From Paenibacillus_AP thailandensis (GTDB lineage Bacteria; Bacillota; Bacilli; Paenibacillales; Paenibacillaceae), in the NCBI RefSeq assembly GCF_042685365.1, contig NZ_JBHUMY010000007.1, positions 62,001 through 126,000 on the forward strand: 64,000 nt of DNA, in the 5' to 3' direction. The number at the start of each line of letters is the position of its first letter. Position 1 is the first letter of the stretch. Shown here one piece after another: positions 1 through 8,579 of this stretch. The notes under the pieces were generated by a model that saw nothing but the letters and a program-made list of their open reading frames with translations, did no database searches and was not told the origin of the DNA. The translations under genes were made by a program, and so were the position numbers.

Positions 1-119
1 TAATGTGACTTCATTCGCGATTACGGGAAAGCTGTAGGAAGGATGGAACCGGCTTTGACCGCCACCGCCATCCCGTTTAAGCGGTATCCTTTCAATCGTT
101 TGTAAAGCAGGTGTAAAAT

Positions 120-989
120 ATGGCGTTAAAAGAAACGTATACCGTCGCCTCCAATCCCGTTATCGAGCATAACGGGCCGGTCAACGTCTTGTTCGCCGGC
201 GAAAGCCAGACGAAGCCGGGACATCGGCGGGGACCGAAAGTTTACGATTTTTATCTCATGCATTACGTATTGTCCGGCAAAGGCGTGTTTGTATGCGAAG
301 GATGCCGGTACGAGCTCGGCTCGGGCGAATCGTTCCTGATCGAGCCCGAAAGGCTTGTCAGCTACGAATCGGACGAAACCGAGCCGTGGCGGTACCGGTG
401 GGTCGCCTTCGACGGAAAGGGCGCCGCGGCGCTTGCCGCCGAAGGCGGTTTCTCCTACCGGAGTCCTACGGCCGACACGGGCGGGACCAAACGGACGGAA
501 GTGCTGTACGGCAGCATCTTCCGCTCGCTCCGCGAAGGCGGAGCCTCGCCGCACTTGAAGGCGGCCGGCTACTTGTATTTGCTGTTCGCCGAATACGGCT
601 CCGCCCGCGACCGCCGGCAAGGCGGAATGCTCCGCACCGCCGAAGGGGAAGGCGAGAAGCTGTTCCGGCAAATGGTGCATTATATGTCCACCCAATACGC
701 CCAGCCGCTGTCGATCGAGCAGATGGCCGAATCCCTTGGCTATAACCGGGCTTACTTGTCCCGCCTGTTCAAGCAGAAGACCGGCGAAACGCCGGTTACG
801 TTCCTGCTGAAGCTGCGCATCGACAAAGGGAGGCAAATGCTTCGCGAGCGGCCCGATCTGACGATCGAGCAAATCGCGGCTTCGGTCGGGCTGCAGGATG
901 CGCTTTATTTCTCCAAGCAATTCCGCCGGTTCTACGATCAGTCGCCTACCGCTTACCGAAAAACGATCCGCGGCCTTCGCGGCGAATAA
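120..989 (+). CDS. AraC-family transcriptional regulator
   Basis: 289 aa. The N-terminal ~160 residues look like an AraC-type cupin sensing domain (YVLSGKGVF, GESFLIEP), and residues ~185-285 form the double helix-turn-helix domain, with the usual SxxxFKxxTGxTP and the terminal YFSKQFRRFYDQSPTAYR signature. ATG 120 is preceded by CAGGTG about 7 bases upstream. It lies 53 bases before a FAD oxidoreductase on the same strand, so the two may be co-transcribed or functionally linked. The ligand cannot be read from sequence; cupin AraC proteins of this class often sense sugars. Family call is firm; target is unknown. Confidence 0.9.
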   Translation: MALKETYTVASNPVIEHNGPVNVLFAGESQTKPGHRRGPKVYDFYLMHYVLSGKGVFVCEGCRYELGSGESFLIEPERLVSYESDETEPWRYRWVAFDGKGAAALAAEGGFSYRSPTADTGGTKRTEVLYGSIFRSLREGGASPHLKAAGYLYLLFAEYGSARDRRQGGMLRTAEGEGEKLFRQMVHYMSTQYAQPLSIEQMAESLGYNRAYLSRLFKQKTGETPVTFLLKLRIDKGRQMLRERPDLTIEQIAASVGLQDALYFSKQFRRFYDQSPTAYRKTIRGLRGE

Positions 990-1042
990 GCAGCGTTGGT
1001 CCGATTGCAATTGGACATACTAACGCGCGGGAGTGATAGAGG

Positions 1043-2275
1043 ATGACAAAGGAACTGCACAGCGGATCGTTATACTGGCCGGCGACGCTTACGGACGTCC
1101 CTTCTTACCCTCCGCTCCGTGCCGACGGCAAGGCGGAGACGGTCATTATCGGGGGCGGGATGTCCGGTGTCGTATGCGGTTATGTGCTGGCCAAAAGCGG
1201 AATGCCCGCCATACTTCTCGAGCAAGGAAAAATTACGGGAGGCAGCACCTCCGCCAATACGGGCTTGCTTCAATTCTCGAACGACATCATGCTGTCCGAT
1301 CTGATCGGCCAAATCGGCGAAAGCGCCGCCGTCGCCTTCTACCGCGCTTGCAAGGAGGCGATCGAACAGCTCGTCCATATGGTCCAAGCTTTGCCGGTTG
1401 ACGCAAGCTTTAAGCGCCGCAGCAGCCTGTATTACGCCAGCAGCGAGCAGGACGTTCCGAAGCTGACCCGGGAATGGGACGCGCTTCGGCGATACGGGTT
1501 CGATGCGGAGCTATGGGACGCGGGCGACATCGCGAAGCGTTTTCCGTTCGTAAAGCCTAAGGCGATCGTGACGCACGGAGACGCGGAAATTAACCCGTAC
1601 CGGTTCATCCACGGCATTGCGCAAGCCGGCACGGAGGCGGGCCTTGTCATTCACGAGCAGACGAAGATGGTCTCCTGCACGATAGACGCCGGAGGAGGCT
1701 ATACGATCCGCACGGATAACGGCTTCGAGATCAAAGCCCGCAATATCGTGATTGCTGTCGGCTATGAGCCGGAGCAGCTGCGGGGCAAACTGCTGAAGGC
1801 CAACCTGAACCGGACTTTCGTGGCGGTCACCGAGCCGCAAAAGGACTTGTCTGCCTGGCATGAGCGATTTCTGCTCTGGGAGACGGCCCGTCCCTACTTG
1901 TACTTGCGCACGACGCCCGACGACAGAGTGCTGATCGGCGGGCTGGACGAAGAGGAGCCGCAACCCGTGCAGGGGAACTTGGCCCGCCGCCGGCGGACGG
2001 AGAAGCTACACGGGCTTATTCGGACGTTTTTTCCGGCGCTGGACGCGCCGCTAGCTTACGAGTGGTGCGGCACGTTCGGCGAATCGCGCGACAATCTTCC
2101 TTTTATCGGCGAAGATCCGCTGCGCAAACGGATTTATTACTGTCTCGGTTACGGCGGCAACGGTTCGGTTTACAGCATCCTGGGCGCGCATCTGCTGCGC
2201 GACCTGATCCTTGGCTACGACAATCCGATTGCCCGGATCGTCGGGTTCGAACGGGCCGCATTGGCCGACGTTTGA
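1043..2275 (+). CDS. FAD-dependent oxidoreductase (DAO/DadA family)
   Basis: 410 aa. An N-terminal Rossmann motif (GGGMSG at residues ~37-42, with an acidic residue at the end of strand 2) marks FAD binding, and the rest matches the D-amino-acid/glycine oxidase fold, including a late DNLPFIGEDP segment close to the FAD. In Bacillales this subgroup (YhfW-like) usually carries a C-terminal Rieske [2Fe-2S] domain; here the protein stops at 410 aa and no CxH...CxxH pair is seen, so the Rieske domain is absent. ATG 1043 has GGGAGTG upstream. The substrate is unknown, probably an amine or amino acid. It follows an AraC regulator. Confidence 0.85.
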   Translation: MTKELHSGSLYWPATLTDVPSYPPLRADGKAETVIIGGGMSGVVCGYVLAKSGMPAILLEQGKITGGSTSANTGLLQFSNDIMLSDLIGQIGESAAVAFYRACKEAIEQLVHMVQALPVDASFKRRSSLYYASSEQDVPKLTREWDALRRYGFDAELWDAGDIAKRFPFVKPKAIVTHGDAEINPYRFIHGIAQAGTEAGLVIHEQTKMVSCTIDAGGGYTIRTDNGFEIKARNIVIAVGYEPEQLRGKLLKANLNRTFVAVTEPQKDLSAWHERFLLWETARPYLYLRTTPDDRVLIGGLDEEEPQPVQGNLARRRRTEKLHGLIRTFFPALDAPLAYEWCGTFGESRDNLPFIGEDPLRKRIYYCLGYGGNGSVYSILGAHLLRDLILGYDNPIARIVGFERAALADV

Positions 2276-2319
2276 GCGAGGAAATGTTGGGCTGTCGGGA
2301 TCATGGGTCAAAAGATAAC

Positions 2320-2355
2320 GCGGGGATGTCTTTTACAAAGCAGAAGCATCCCCGC
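2320..2355. terminator. Hairpin at the 3' ends of two convergent genes
   Basis: Nine-base perfect arms (GCGGGGATG / CATCCCCGC) enclose the stop codon of the leftward membrane protein in the loop. It sits between two convergent genes, so a bidirectional terminator is the natural reading, but there is no strong T-run on either side. Confidence 0.4.
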
Positions 2356-3925
2356 TTGTCGCGGCTATGCCGGACGCCGGTAGAAAGCCGCAACGCTCGC
2401 ATTTCCCTTGCCTTCGGCAGTAATAAAATACCGTTGCGATCCCCAGTGCGACGCCCCAAACCGGCATGAGCAGGAGAGGCGTCGTTGCTCCCCAATTGCG
2501 AAAATCTCCGATCGCCCAAAATCCGGCGAACACCTGAATGCCGGTAACGATAAGCAGAATCGAAACAAGACCGGCAGGAACGATAGCCATAGCGGGAGGA
2601 ACGCGCTTCCCGGCCAGCAAAGGAAACCGGCGGGGGAACGTTTCGCCCCAAGGCTTGATCAAACCGCGCGTAAGAAAGGCTCCGCCAATCGATACCAGCG
2701 CGAGTCCCGCTCCAATCGCGTCCGCCCCCGTTTCCTGCAGATCCCGAAGCATTTCGTCCGAAATTCCAAGAGGGAAACCCAGCAGCCAAGCGATGCGGGT
2801 AATATCGTAGTATAAGGGGGCGATTATCGCGCAATAGGCCGCCCGTCTGCCCCAGCGCACCCCGGAGCTCGAAGCCATCCAATGGCCCGCGCCGCTTCGG
2901 CGGCCGCAATACAGGCAGGCACCGCTCGTATAGCGTTGGAAGGATAAAGCCGCCGCCGCCCACAGCAGTCCGCCCGCAAGGCAAATAAATTGATTGACTA
3001 CGGGCCAAGTAAGCGCATCGAAGAACGGCACCGGCCGGCCGAATAACGCGCCGATCAAGGAAACGGGAGCGTATGCCGCAATAATGAGCGGACGGGCATC
3101 CAACACCAGAAAGCATAATATTGTGGAGAAAGCCCATGCATACGCGAGCAGAATCGTGCGGGCAACGCCGTTCATTCTGAACTTGAACAAGTAAAGCGCG
3201 ATCACGCCAATCATGCACAGCATGGCGATGACGGGTCCTCCGGTCGCGGCGGCCGCATGTTTGAAAAGCAAAGACTGCGCCTGCGGGTCGTTGGACAAGC
3301 CGAATGGAAATCCCGAGCCCCCAAGCGACCAATAAACGCCCAAAGCGCCATAGATCGCCGTCCATCCAAGCGCGGCCCGGCGGGCCCACTCCGGCCACCG
3401 CTTCCACCGGCCCGGCGACGAACGAACCGGCAGCTCCCTAGTTCGGACTCCGAAAGACAAAGCAGCCATACTGATCGTAATTCCCCATGCAAAGAAGCCG
3501 CCATATACGACCGGCAGAACCAACGGATCGAACTCCGCGGCGTCGGACAGACGAATATCGCCCGCAAACAGCTTATAGAAGTTCGCGAAGCAGATGATGA
3601 TCAAAAACGAACCGCCTAAAAAAGCGGAAGCAAGCAGGAGCCGGCGGGGAAGCTTGCGCCCCCGCTCCCGAACCAAAGCAAGCGCAAGCAGACTGGCGAT
3701 CAGCGCCAGAACGGCCGTCGTATCGATTCCGTTCGCGTACAGCCATTTGCTGACCGGATCGGCATTCGCCCGGATCGAAGCATGCAGCTCCTCGATGCCT
3801 TTCCCGGATACCATGAAGGCCAGCCCGTTCGCCCAGAGCGTCTTCAATATCGCATAAGGGACGAGCGCGACCGACGCCGCATATCCCCATTTTTTCGATA
3901 ATAACCAATCGCGTTGCTTGCTCAT
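2333..3925 (-). CDS. Multi-spanning membrane protein with CxxC pairs
   Basis: 530 aa with about 12 hydrophobic segments from residue ~12 to ~500, so an integral membrane protein. Two cytosolic-loop-like CxxC pairs stand out, CLYC at ~337-340 and CERC at ~509-512, which could bind zinc or be redox active. I do not recognise a named family. The start ATG 3925 has a GGAGGGG site about 7 bases upstream. It lies 82 bases downstream of the kinase gene of a two-component system on the same strand and may be its target or partner. An imperfect inverted repeat (CTCCTGTTATGT ... ACATAAACAGGAG, 3937-3987) lies in the gap and could terminate or regulate. Confidence 0.7.
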   Translation of the reverse strand: MSKQRDWLLSKKWGYAASVALVPYAILKTLWANGLAFMVSGKGIEELHASIRANADPVSKWLYANGIDTTAVLALIASLLALALVRERGRKLPRRLLLASAFLGGSFLIIICFANFYKLFAGDIRLSDAAEFDPLVLPVVYGGFFAWGITISMAALSFGVRTRELPVRSSPGRWKRWPEWARRAALGWTAIYGALGVYWSLGGSGFPFGLSNDPQAQSLLFKHAAAATGGPVIAMLCMIGVIALYLFKFRMNGVARTILLAYAWAFSTILCFLVLDARPLIIAAYAPVSLIGALFGRPVPFFDALTWPVVNQFICLAGGLLWAAAALSFQRYTSGACLYCGRRSGAGHWMASSSGVRWGRRAAYCAIIAPLYYDITRIAWLLGFPLGISDEMLRDLQETGADAIGAGLALVSIGGAFLTRGLIKPWGETFPRRFPLLAGKRVPPAMAIVPAGLVSILLIVTGIQVFAGFWAIGDFRNWGATTPLLLMPVWGVALGIATVFYYCRRQGKCERCGFLPASGIAATSGDASAL

Positions 3926-4007
3926 CGAAAATCCCCTCCTGTTATGTCGTTATCGAAATTATAGAAAACGCACATAAACAGGAGGTAAACGGAAGCCAAA
4001 CTTCACC

Positions 4008-5045
4008 CTAACTTTGCGGGGCCGGCAGCCCGATCGACAGCGTTGTCCCTTCGTTCGGCTTGCTGTGAACGGTTAACGTCCCTCCGTGAGCTTCTATCAG
4101 CTGCTTGGCGATGGATAGTCCAAGACCCGAATGTTCGGCCGTCTCGCTAAATCCCGTTCCGTTATCTTCGATCCGGATTTCCGCCGCCTCCCGAAGCCGG
4201 GATACGCGAACCGCAATCGTCGTGCCTTCCGAATTATGAACAACGGCGTTAACGAGCAAGTTCCGGATCGCGCGCGTCAGAAGCTTCGGATCGCAGTCTG
4301 CCGGTATTTGAGAGAGCTCCGAATCCATCCGGAACAAATAACCGTTCGCCCAAGGCGCACTGCCGACGTCCGCCACCGTTCTGCGCACAAGCTCCACGAT
4401 ATCGACCTTCTCGGCTCTCAGAGGGATCTGTCCATGAACCGTTTCGTTCAGATCCTGGACCAGTTCTTGCACATGAGCCGCTTTCTGCTGAATGATCGCC
4501 AGAAATTCCTCCCGTTCGGCTTCGCTCCACCGATACTCCTTGCTGATCAGCATGTTCGAATAACCCGATATGTAGGTTAAGGGCGTTTTCAGATCATGGG
4601 AGATGCCCCGAATCCATTCCCGTTTCGTCTGCTCCGCCTGCTGCAGCGCCTTCTCGTTCGCTTCAAGCGTGCTCGCAAGCGTCCGTAAATGCTCGAATAA
4701 TTCCTTGTAGACCGCATACGGGAATTTTAGCGATTTGCTTCTTCGGGAGTGGATCTCGCTCCAACGCCGGGGAACATCGTATTGCCCGTTCGCCAGACGG
4801 CTTATCCATACCATCATGAAATAAACCGGCTTGCCCAGATACCAGCCGATCAAGAGCAAAGTCAGAAGAAAAAGCACGGCGCACAAGGCCGCTACGAAAA
4901 TTTCGTATTGTCCCGTAGTCGTTCCGGCCATGAGCAATTCCGGCCAAAACAGCCAGGCTGCCGCGATGACGATAACTTGAATGCATACGAGCAGAAGAAA
5001 AAAAGCGGCAAGCAGCTGCAGCGCGATTCGAAGGATCAATTTCAT
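4008..5045 (-). CDS. Sensor histidine kinase
   Basis: 345 aa. Two transmembrane segments (~7-36 and ~48-71) with a very short external loop, then a HAMP-like linker, a HisKA domain with the phospho-accepting His ~150 in GISHDLKTP, and an HATPase domain with N box (NLLVNAVVHN), EDNGTGF and GLGLSIAKQL. The short extracellular loop resembles intramembrane-sensing kinases of Firmicutes, which often detect cell-envelope stress; that role is inference. ATG 5045 follows the regulator stop by 3 bases, and its GGGAGGG site lies inside the end of the regulator gene, so the two are translationally linked. Confidence 0.93.
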   Translation of the reverse strand: MKLILRIALQLLAAFFLLLVCIQVIVIAAAWLFWPELLMAGTTTGQYEIFVAALCAVLFLLTLLLIGWYLGKPVYFMMVWISRLANGQYDVPRRWSEIHSRRSKSLKFPYAVYKELFEHLRTLASTLEANEKALQQAEQTKREWIRGISHDLKTPLTYISGYSNMLISKEYRWSEAEREEFLAIIQQKAAHVQELVQDLNETVHGQIPLRAEKVDIVELVRRTVADVGSAPWANGYLFRMDSELSQIPADCDPKLLTRAIRNLLVNAVVHNSEGTTIAVRVSRLREAAEIRIEDNGTGFSETAEHSGLGLSIAKQLIEAHGGTLTVHSKPNEGTTLSIGLPAPQS

Positions 5046-5048
5046 GGC

Positions 5049-5759
5049 TTACCCTCCCGCAGGCGGAACAAATTTGTATCCGATTCCTCTCAGCGTTACG
5101 ATCAGTTTGGGATCGGAGGGATCCGCCTCGAGTTTTTTTCGAAGTCTGGAGATGTGGATAACGACCGTTTTCTCATCCCCTTGCACCATGGTCCCCCATA
5201 CTTGCTCGTATAATTGCCGGACGGTGAACACCCGGTTCGGATGTTTGCAAAAATAGAGGAGAAGCTCAAGCTCCTTCGCGGGACATGGAATATCCGCGCC
5301 GCCCACGATGAGCTGTCCCGTTGTCCGGTTCACGGTAAAGGCCGAATACCGATAGTTCTCCTCCGCGCTTGATGTACCGGAGGCATACAGCGCGCTCCGT
5401 CGCAAATGGGCTTGAATCCGTGCGACGACTTCCATCGGGTTGAACGGTTTGGTAACGTAATCGTCGCCGCCCAGAATCAACCCCTGAAGCTTATCCATAT
5501 CGCTGGAGCGGGCGGTAAGAAACAGGATCGGGGTATGAATCGTCTTGCGAAGCTCCGTGCACAAGGCGAATCCGTCCATATCCGGAAGCATCACATCCAG
5601 CACGATCATATCGAATCGCGACGCTCGAACGGCCATAAGCGCTTCGGCAGCCGAATAAGCCCTTGTAATATGGCGGTACCCCGATTTTCGAAGAAGATTC
5701 TCAAGCATGATCAGAATGCCTTCTTCATCGTCAACCATTAATATCGCTTCATTCCGCAC
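5049..5759 (-). CDS. OmpR-family response regulator
   Basis: 236 aa from a GTG start at 5759, chosen because GGAGGG lies 6 bases upstream and the receiver domain begins immediately; an ATG at 5924 would add 55 residues unlike any receiver domain. Receiver domain ~5-120 with acidic pair D10/D11, phospho-acceptor D55 (IVLDVMLPD) and K104 (YVTKPF); winged-helix DNA-binding domain ~135-235 (VWGTM, HISRLRKKLE, RGIGYKF). It is the first gene of the regulator-kinase pair and probably of a three-gene unit with the downstream membrane protein. Confidence 0.93.
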   Translation of the reverse strand: MRNEAILMVDDEEGILIMLENLLRKSGYRHITRAYSAAEALMAVRASRFDMIVLDVMLPDMDGFALCTELRKTIHTPILFLTARSSDMDKLQGLILGGDDYVTKPFNPMEVVARIQAHLRRSALYASGTSSAEENYRYSAFTVNRTTGQLIVGGADIPCPAKELELLLYFCKHPNRVFTVRQLYEQVWGTMVQGDEKTVVIHISRLRKKLEADPSDPKLIVTLRGIGYKFVPPAGG

Positions 5760-6129
5760 ATTATCGCCCTCCACCCCGCGAGAAAGTTTCCCGGCTTCCC
5801 CATGCGATTCGTTATACGGATTCGATCGGCAAGCGGCGGTCTTCACCATCCTTCGCACGCCGGCAGCTCGAAACCGTCTTCGCCAATTCCGAATCTGGGG
5901 GACTTTTCCACTTCCTCTAACCATACCAAAAACGAAAACGGCGGGGAAGCCCTCCGGGCGATGCCAAGCCTCCTTCCATCGGGTCCTTCGAGCCGTCTTC
6001 GGGTCAAAAAAACTCCGCTCCCGGACATAGAAAAAAGCGGCGGCTTCGGGTCTTCTCGCAGGTTGTGCAAGCGCTGGCGTTCAGGTTATGATGAAAAGAA
6101 ATCAAGTACGATCAACAGGAGGCAGAACG
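5760..6129. other. Divergent intergenic region without a gene
   Basis: 370 bases between the leftward response regulator and the rightward CorA-like gene. No open frame here shows protein-like composition or a ribosome binding site. The only clear element is a candidate promoter near the right end; the remainder holds nothing I can identify. Confidence 0.5.
6063..6091 (+). promoter_or_regulatory. Candidate sigma-A promoter for the CorA-like gene
   Basis: TTGTGC (6063-6068) and TTATGA (6086-6091) are separated by 17 bases and lie about 40 bases before the chosen start codon. The match is moderate and visual only. Confidence 0.4.
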
Positions 6130-7335
6130 ATGATTCATCGGATGCTTCAATTTCCGGAAGGCTGGGAGTGGCATTTGCTGCAGCCTGTCCGATATATCGG
6201 ACAAGACCCGCTGCCAAAGCGAAGCGCCGCCCCGCAAGACGGACGGCGAATCCCGCTTGAGCCGCCTGCCTCGGATGAGATAACGGCGAAGGCTGCCTTG
6301 CTCGAAATCAAGCGAAAGCTGCCGGAATTCGCGGATTGGATCGACGATTCCGCGGACGGCGATCCTTCTAACAAAATAACGGTAACCCGTACGGCCGACG
6401 GCGGCATGTGCTTATGCGGAACGGTTATTTTTCAAGTATCCGACGATCAGGAAGATTTGCAGCCGTTCCATTTCTGGGTGACGGAGCGCAGGCTGGTTAC
6501 GCTTCAGCACGATCTTCGATTAACCGTTCGGCTTCAAGCCGGCGGCAACGCCACGCCGCTGAACGAATGCGGCTCCGCGCCCGAAGCGCTGCTGGCGATC
6601 GTCGGCGTCATTCTTCAGCCGTTCCAGGAAGGGCTGGACGGCTTCGAGACACGCCTTGGCGAATTGGAGAACTCGATGCGTTACCGGAACCGGACGAAGC
6701 TGATCGACGTTATTTTCGAGCGAAGGTACGAGCTTCTTCATTGGAGCCATCTGTTCATTCCGATCCGCGAAATCCATAGCGCGGCCAAGGAAGGCTTCAT
6801 GGAGGCATTGACGGAAACGGACATGTATAAGCGCATAACGGCGAAGCTGGACCGGATCGAAACGCTGCTCGACCATTACGCGAACGAGATGGATACGCTT
6901 ATCGCAATGGACGACGCGATCTCGACTTTCCGCGGCAACGATATCATGAAGACGCTCACCATCTTTACCGCGTTGTTCACGCCTGCAACGGTCGCCGGAG
7001 CGCTGTGGGGAGTCAACATGAGCCTGCTGCCGTGGGCGCGGGAGCCTTGGGGCTTTGCGGCGTTGACGGGCATCGTCGTCTTTTTTACGCTGGCGATATA
7101 TTTTTGGCTGTGGCGCAAAGGGTGGACCGGCGATTTACTGCATGCGCGCAAGCAGCGGCTTGCCGCCGGGAACGGGCGCGAGGGCGCGATTCGAAAAAGC
7201 GGAACCGGCAAAAGGGGAATAAACAGTCAGAATCGTATGCCGCGAGCTTCGGAGGAGGCCTTTGCCGTCCGCTCGACGGCAGTCGCGGCGGCAGAAGAAG
7301 GGAGCGGCCTTCCAAGCCGCTCCCGCCGGAAATAA
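6130..7335 (+). CDS. CorA-like divalent cation transporter
   Basis: 401 aa from ATG 6130, which has AGGAGG exactly 7 bases upstream; the ATG at 6088 lacks one. The order is a soluble alpha/beta domain, a long helical stretch (~165-285), and two C-terminal transmembrane helices. The family loop normally reads GMN after TM1; here it is GVN (ALWGVNMSLLPW), a variant also known in ZntB-type members. After TM2 the protein carries an unusual ~65-residue basic/Ser-Ala tail whose final codons run through a terminator-like hairpin (7305-7329). CorA proteins normally end a few residues after TM2. Likely substrate Mg2+ or another divalent metal; which one is uncertain. Confidence 0.85.
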   Translation: MIHRMLQFPEGWEWHLLQPVRYIGQDPLPKRSAAPQDGRRIPLEPPASDEITAKAALLEIKRKLPEFADWIDDSADGDPSNKITVTRTADGGMCLCGTVIFQVSDDQEDLQPFHFWVTERRLVTLQHDLRLTVRLQAGGNATPLNECGSAPEALLAIVGVILQPFQEGLDGFETRLGELENSMRYRNRTKLIDVIFERRYELLHWSHLFIPIREIHSAAKEGFMEALTETDMYKRITAKLDRIETLLDHYANEMDTLIAMDDAISTFRGNDIMKTLTIFTALFTPATVAGALWGVNMSLLPWAREPWGFAALTGIVVFFTLAIYFWLWRKGWTGDLLHARKQRLAAGNGREGAIRKSGTGKRGINSQNRMPRASEEAFAVRSTAVAAAEEGSGLPSRSRRK

Positions 7336-7413
7336 CGCAGAGGTTTGAAGTCGGCGGCATTTACGCTGCCGCGAGCTTCATGCCGCCGTTGCCGGTTGCC
7401 GCCTTCTCCGCCG

Positions 7414-8388
7414 TTAATTAGCGAGCGATACCGGAAGTCCGGTCGCGGCCGATTCGTTCGCGGCCATCGTGATCCGGTGCGTCTGCCAGGCGTCGGCATA
7501 ATCGGAGCGAATGCCGGACGGATCTCCCGTTCGCACCGCGTGCAGGAAAGCGGCGTTTTCCCGGTCGTACGGGTTGTCCTTGTTCACATATTCCGTCTTG
7601 CGGCTCGCTTCGATGTCGAGCAGCCCGCCATGGCTTAGCTCCATAACGCCGGCCTGCGTATAAATATGAAGGCCGGAGCGGTGTCCGCCTTGAATGGCGC
7701 ATGTATTGGCGATCGTCGCCACCTCCCCGCCGGCAAGCTTCAACGTAACGGCGCCGATATCCGGTACGGTTACGCCTTCGGCCGCTCCGGCCATGAAGCG
7801 GTTTCCGTAAGCGGCATACACTTCGGTCGCTTCCCCCAACAAAAACCTGAGCAAATCGACGATATTCGTCGTTTGTTCGACGAATTGGCCGCCAGACCCT
7901 TCCATACGGCGCCACCAGCCGACGCCCGGCATCGAGCCCATCCAATGGCCAAGCGCCATGAGCGGCGTCCGGTCAGCCAACAGCTCTCTTGCCCGATCCG
8001 TACTCTCCATATAACGGAAATGATAGCCTACCGAGGTTATAAGCCCCTTGCGCTCAATCGCTTCCTTGATACGCTTCGTCGTCTCCAGATCCAATCCGAT
8101 CGGCTTCTCCACCAGAAACGGAATATCCCTTTCGATCAGCGCAAGCTCCAACTCCCCGTGGGCGAACGGCGGCACGCATATGTATACCGCATCCAGCTTG
8201 CGGTCATCCAGCATATCCGCAAGCGAAGCATACCCTTTCGCGTCGCGGTAAGGCATCGCCGCCTCGTCCGCTTTCTCCCGGCTGGTCCCGCAAAAAGCCG
8301 CTACCCGCACGCCTTCCGTTGCCGCCAATTTCTCCGCATGCATCCGGCCGAACCAACCCGTGCCGACAATCCCGATCTGTAACGTCAT
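7414..8388 (-). CDS. Gfo/Idh/MocA-family oxidoreductase
   Basis: 324 aa from ATG 8388, where the dinucleotide-binding motif GIVGTGWFG starts at residue 6 and GAGGGG is upstream; the longer frame adds 30 residues of no recognisable kind. NAD(P)-binding Rossmann domain ~1-120 with the family EKPIG motif at ~94-98 (catalytic Lys), then the alpha/beta substrate domain. Such enzymes oxidise or reduce sugars, inositols and related polyols; the substrate is unknown. A cre-like site lies 39 bases upstream of the start, suggesting carbon catabolite control. Confidence 0.9.
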   Translation of the reverse strand: MTLQIGIVGTGWFGRMHAEKLAATEGVRVAAFCGTSREKADEAAMPYRDAKGYASLADMLDDRKLDAVYICVPPFAHGELELALIERDIPFLVEKPIGLDLETTKRIKEAIERKGLITSVGYHFRYMESTDRARELLADRTPLMALGHWMGSMPGVGWWRRMEGSGGQFVEQTTNIVDLLRFLLGEATEVYAAYGNRFMAGAAEGVTVPDIGAVTLKLAGGEVATIANTCAIQGGHRSGLHIYTQAGVMELSHGGLLDIEASRKTEYVNKDNPYDRENAAFLHAVRTGDPSGIRSDYADAWQTHRITMAANESAATGLPVSLAN

Positions 8389-8426
8389 CCGATGTGCCCC
8401 TCTCTCCATCATGTTTTTGAAATGCA

Positions 8427-8440
8427 GGTAAACGCTTACA
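8427..8440 (-). promoter_or_regulatory. Candidate cre (CcpA) or LacI-type operator
   Basis: On the minus strand this reads TGTAAGCGTTTACC, matching the Gram-positive catabolite responsive element (TGNAARCGNWWWCA) at every position except the last. It lies upstream of the Gfo/Idh oxidoreductase start codon. A LacI-family regulator could equally use it. Confidence 0.55.
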
Positions 8441-8512
8441 CAAACCGCATAAGAAAACGGCTGCCGCGCTCCCTTCAAGATCTTTCAGCCGTACCCTGTC
8501 CCGGCGCAGGAG

Positions 8513-8542
8513 GATAAGCCCGTTTGATGAAACGGGCTTATC
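8513..8542. terminator. Perfect 13-base inverted repeat downstream of the CDF gene
   Basis: GATAAGCCCGTTT and its exact complement flank a 4-base loop. It follows the 3' end of the leftward CDF gene and precedes the Gfo/Idh gene. There is no T-run, so terminator is the likely but unproven role. Confidence 0.4.
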
Positions 8543-8579
8543 CGATGCCGGATACAATGCCGCATCGGCTCCGACTCCA

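Noticed and set aside
126..1010. 294-codon minus-strand frame opposite the AraC gene
   Set aside because: Shadow frame without a ribosome binding site or domain; the AraC HTH is clear on the plus strand.
5760..5924. N-terminal extension of the response regulator to ATG 5924
   Set aside because: The added 55 residues do not belong to a receiver domain and a GTG with a good ribosome binding site lies at 5759.
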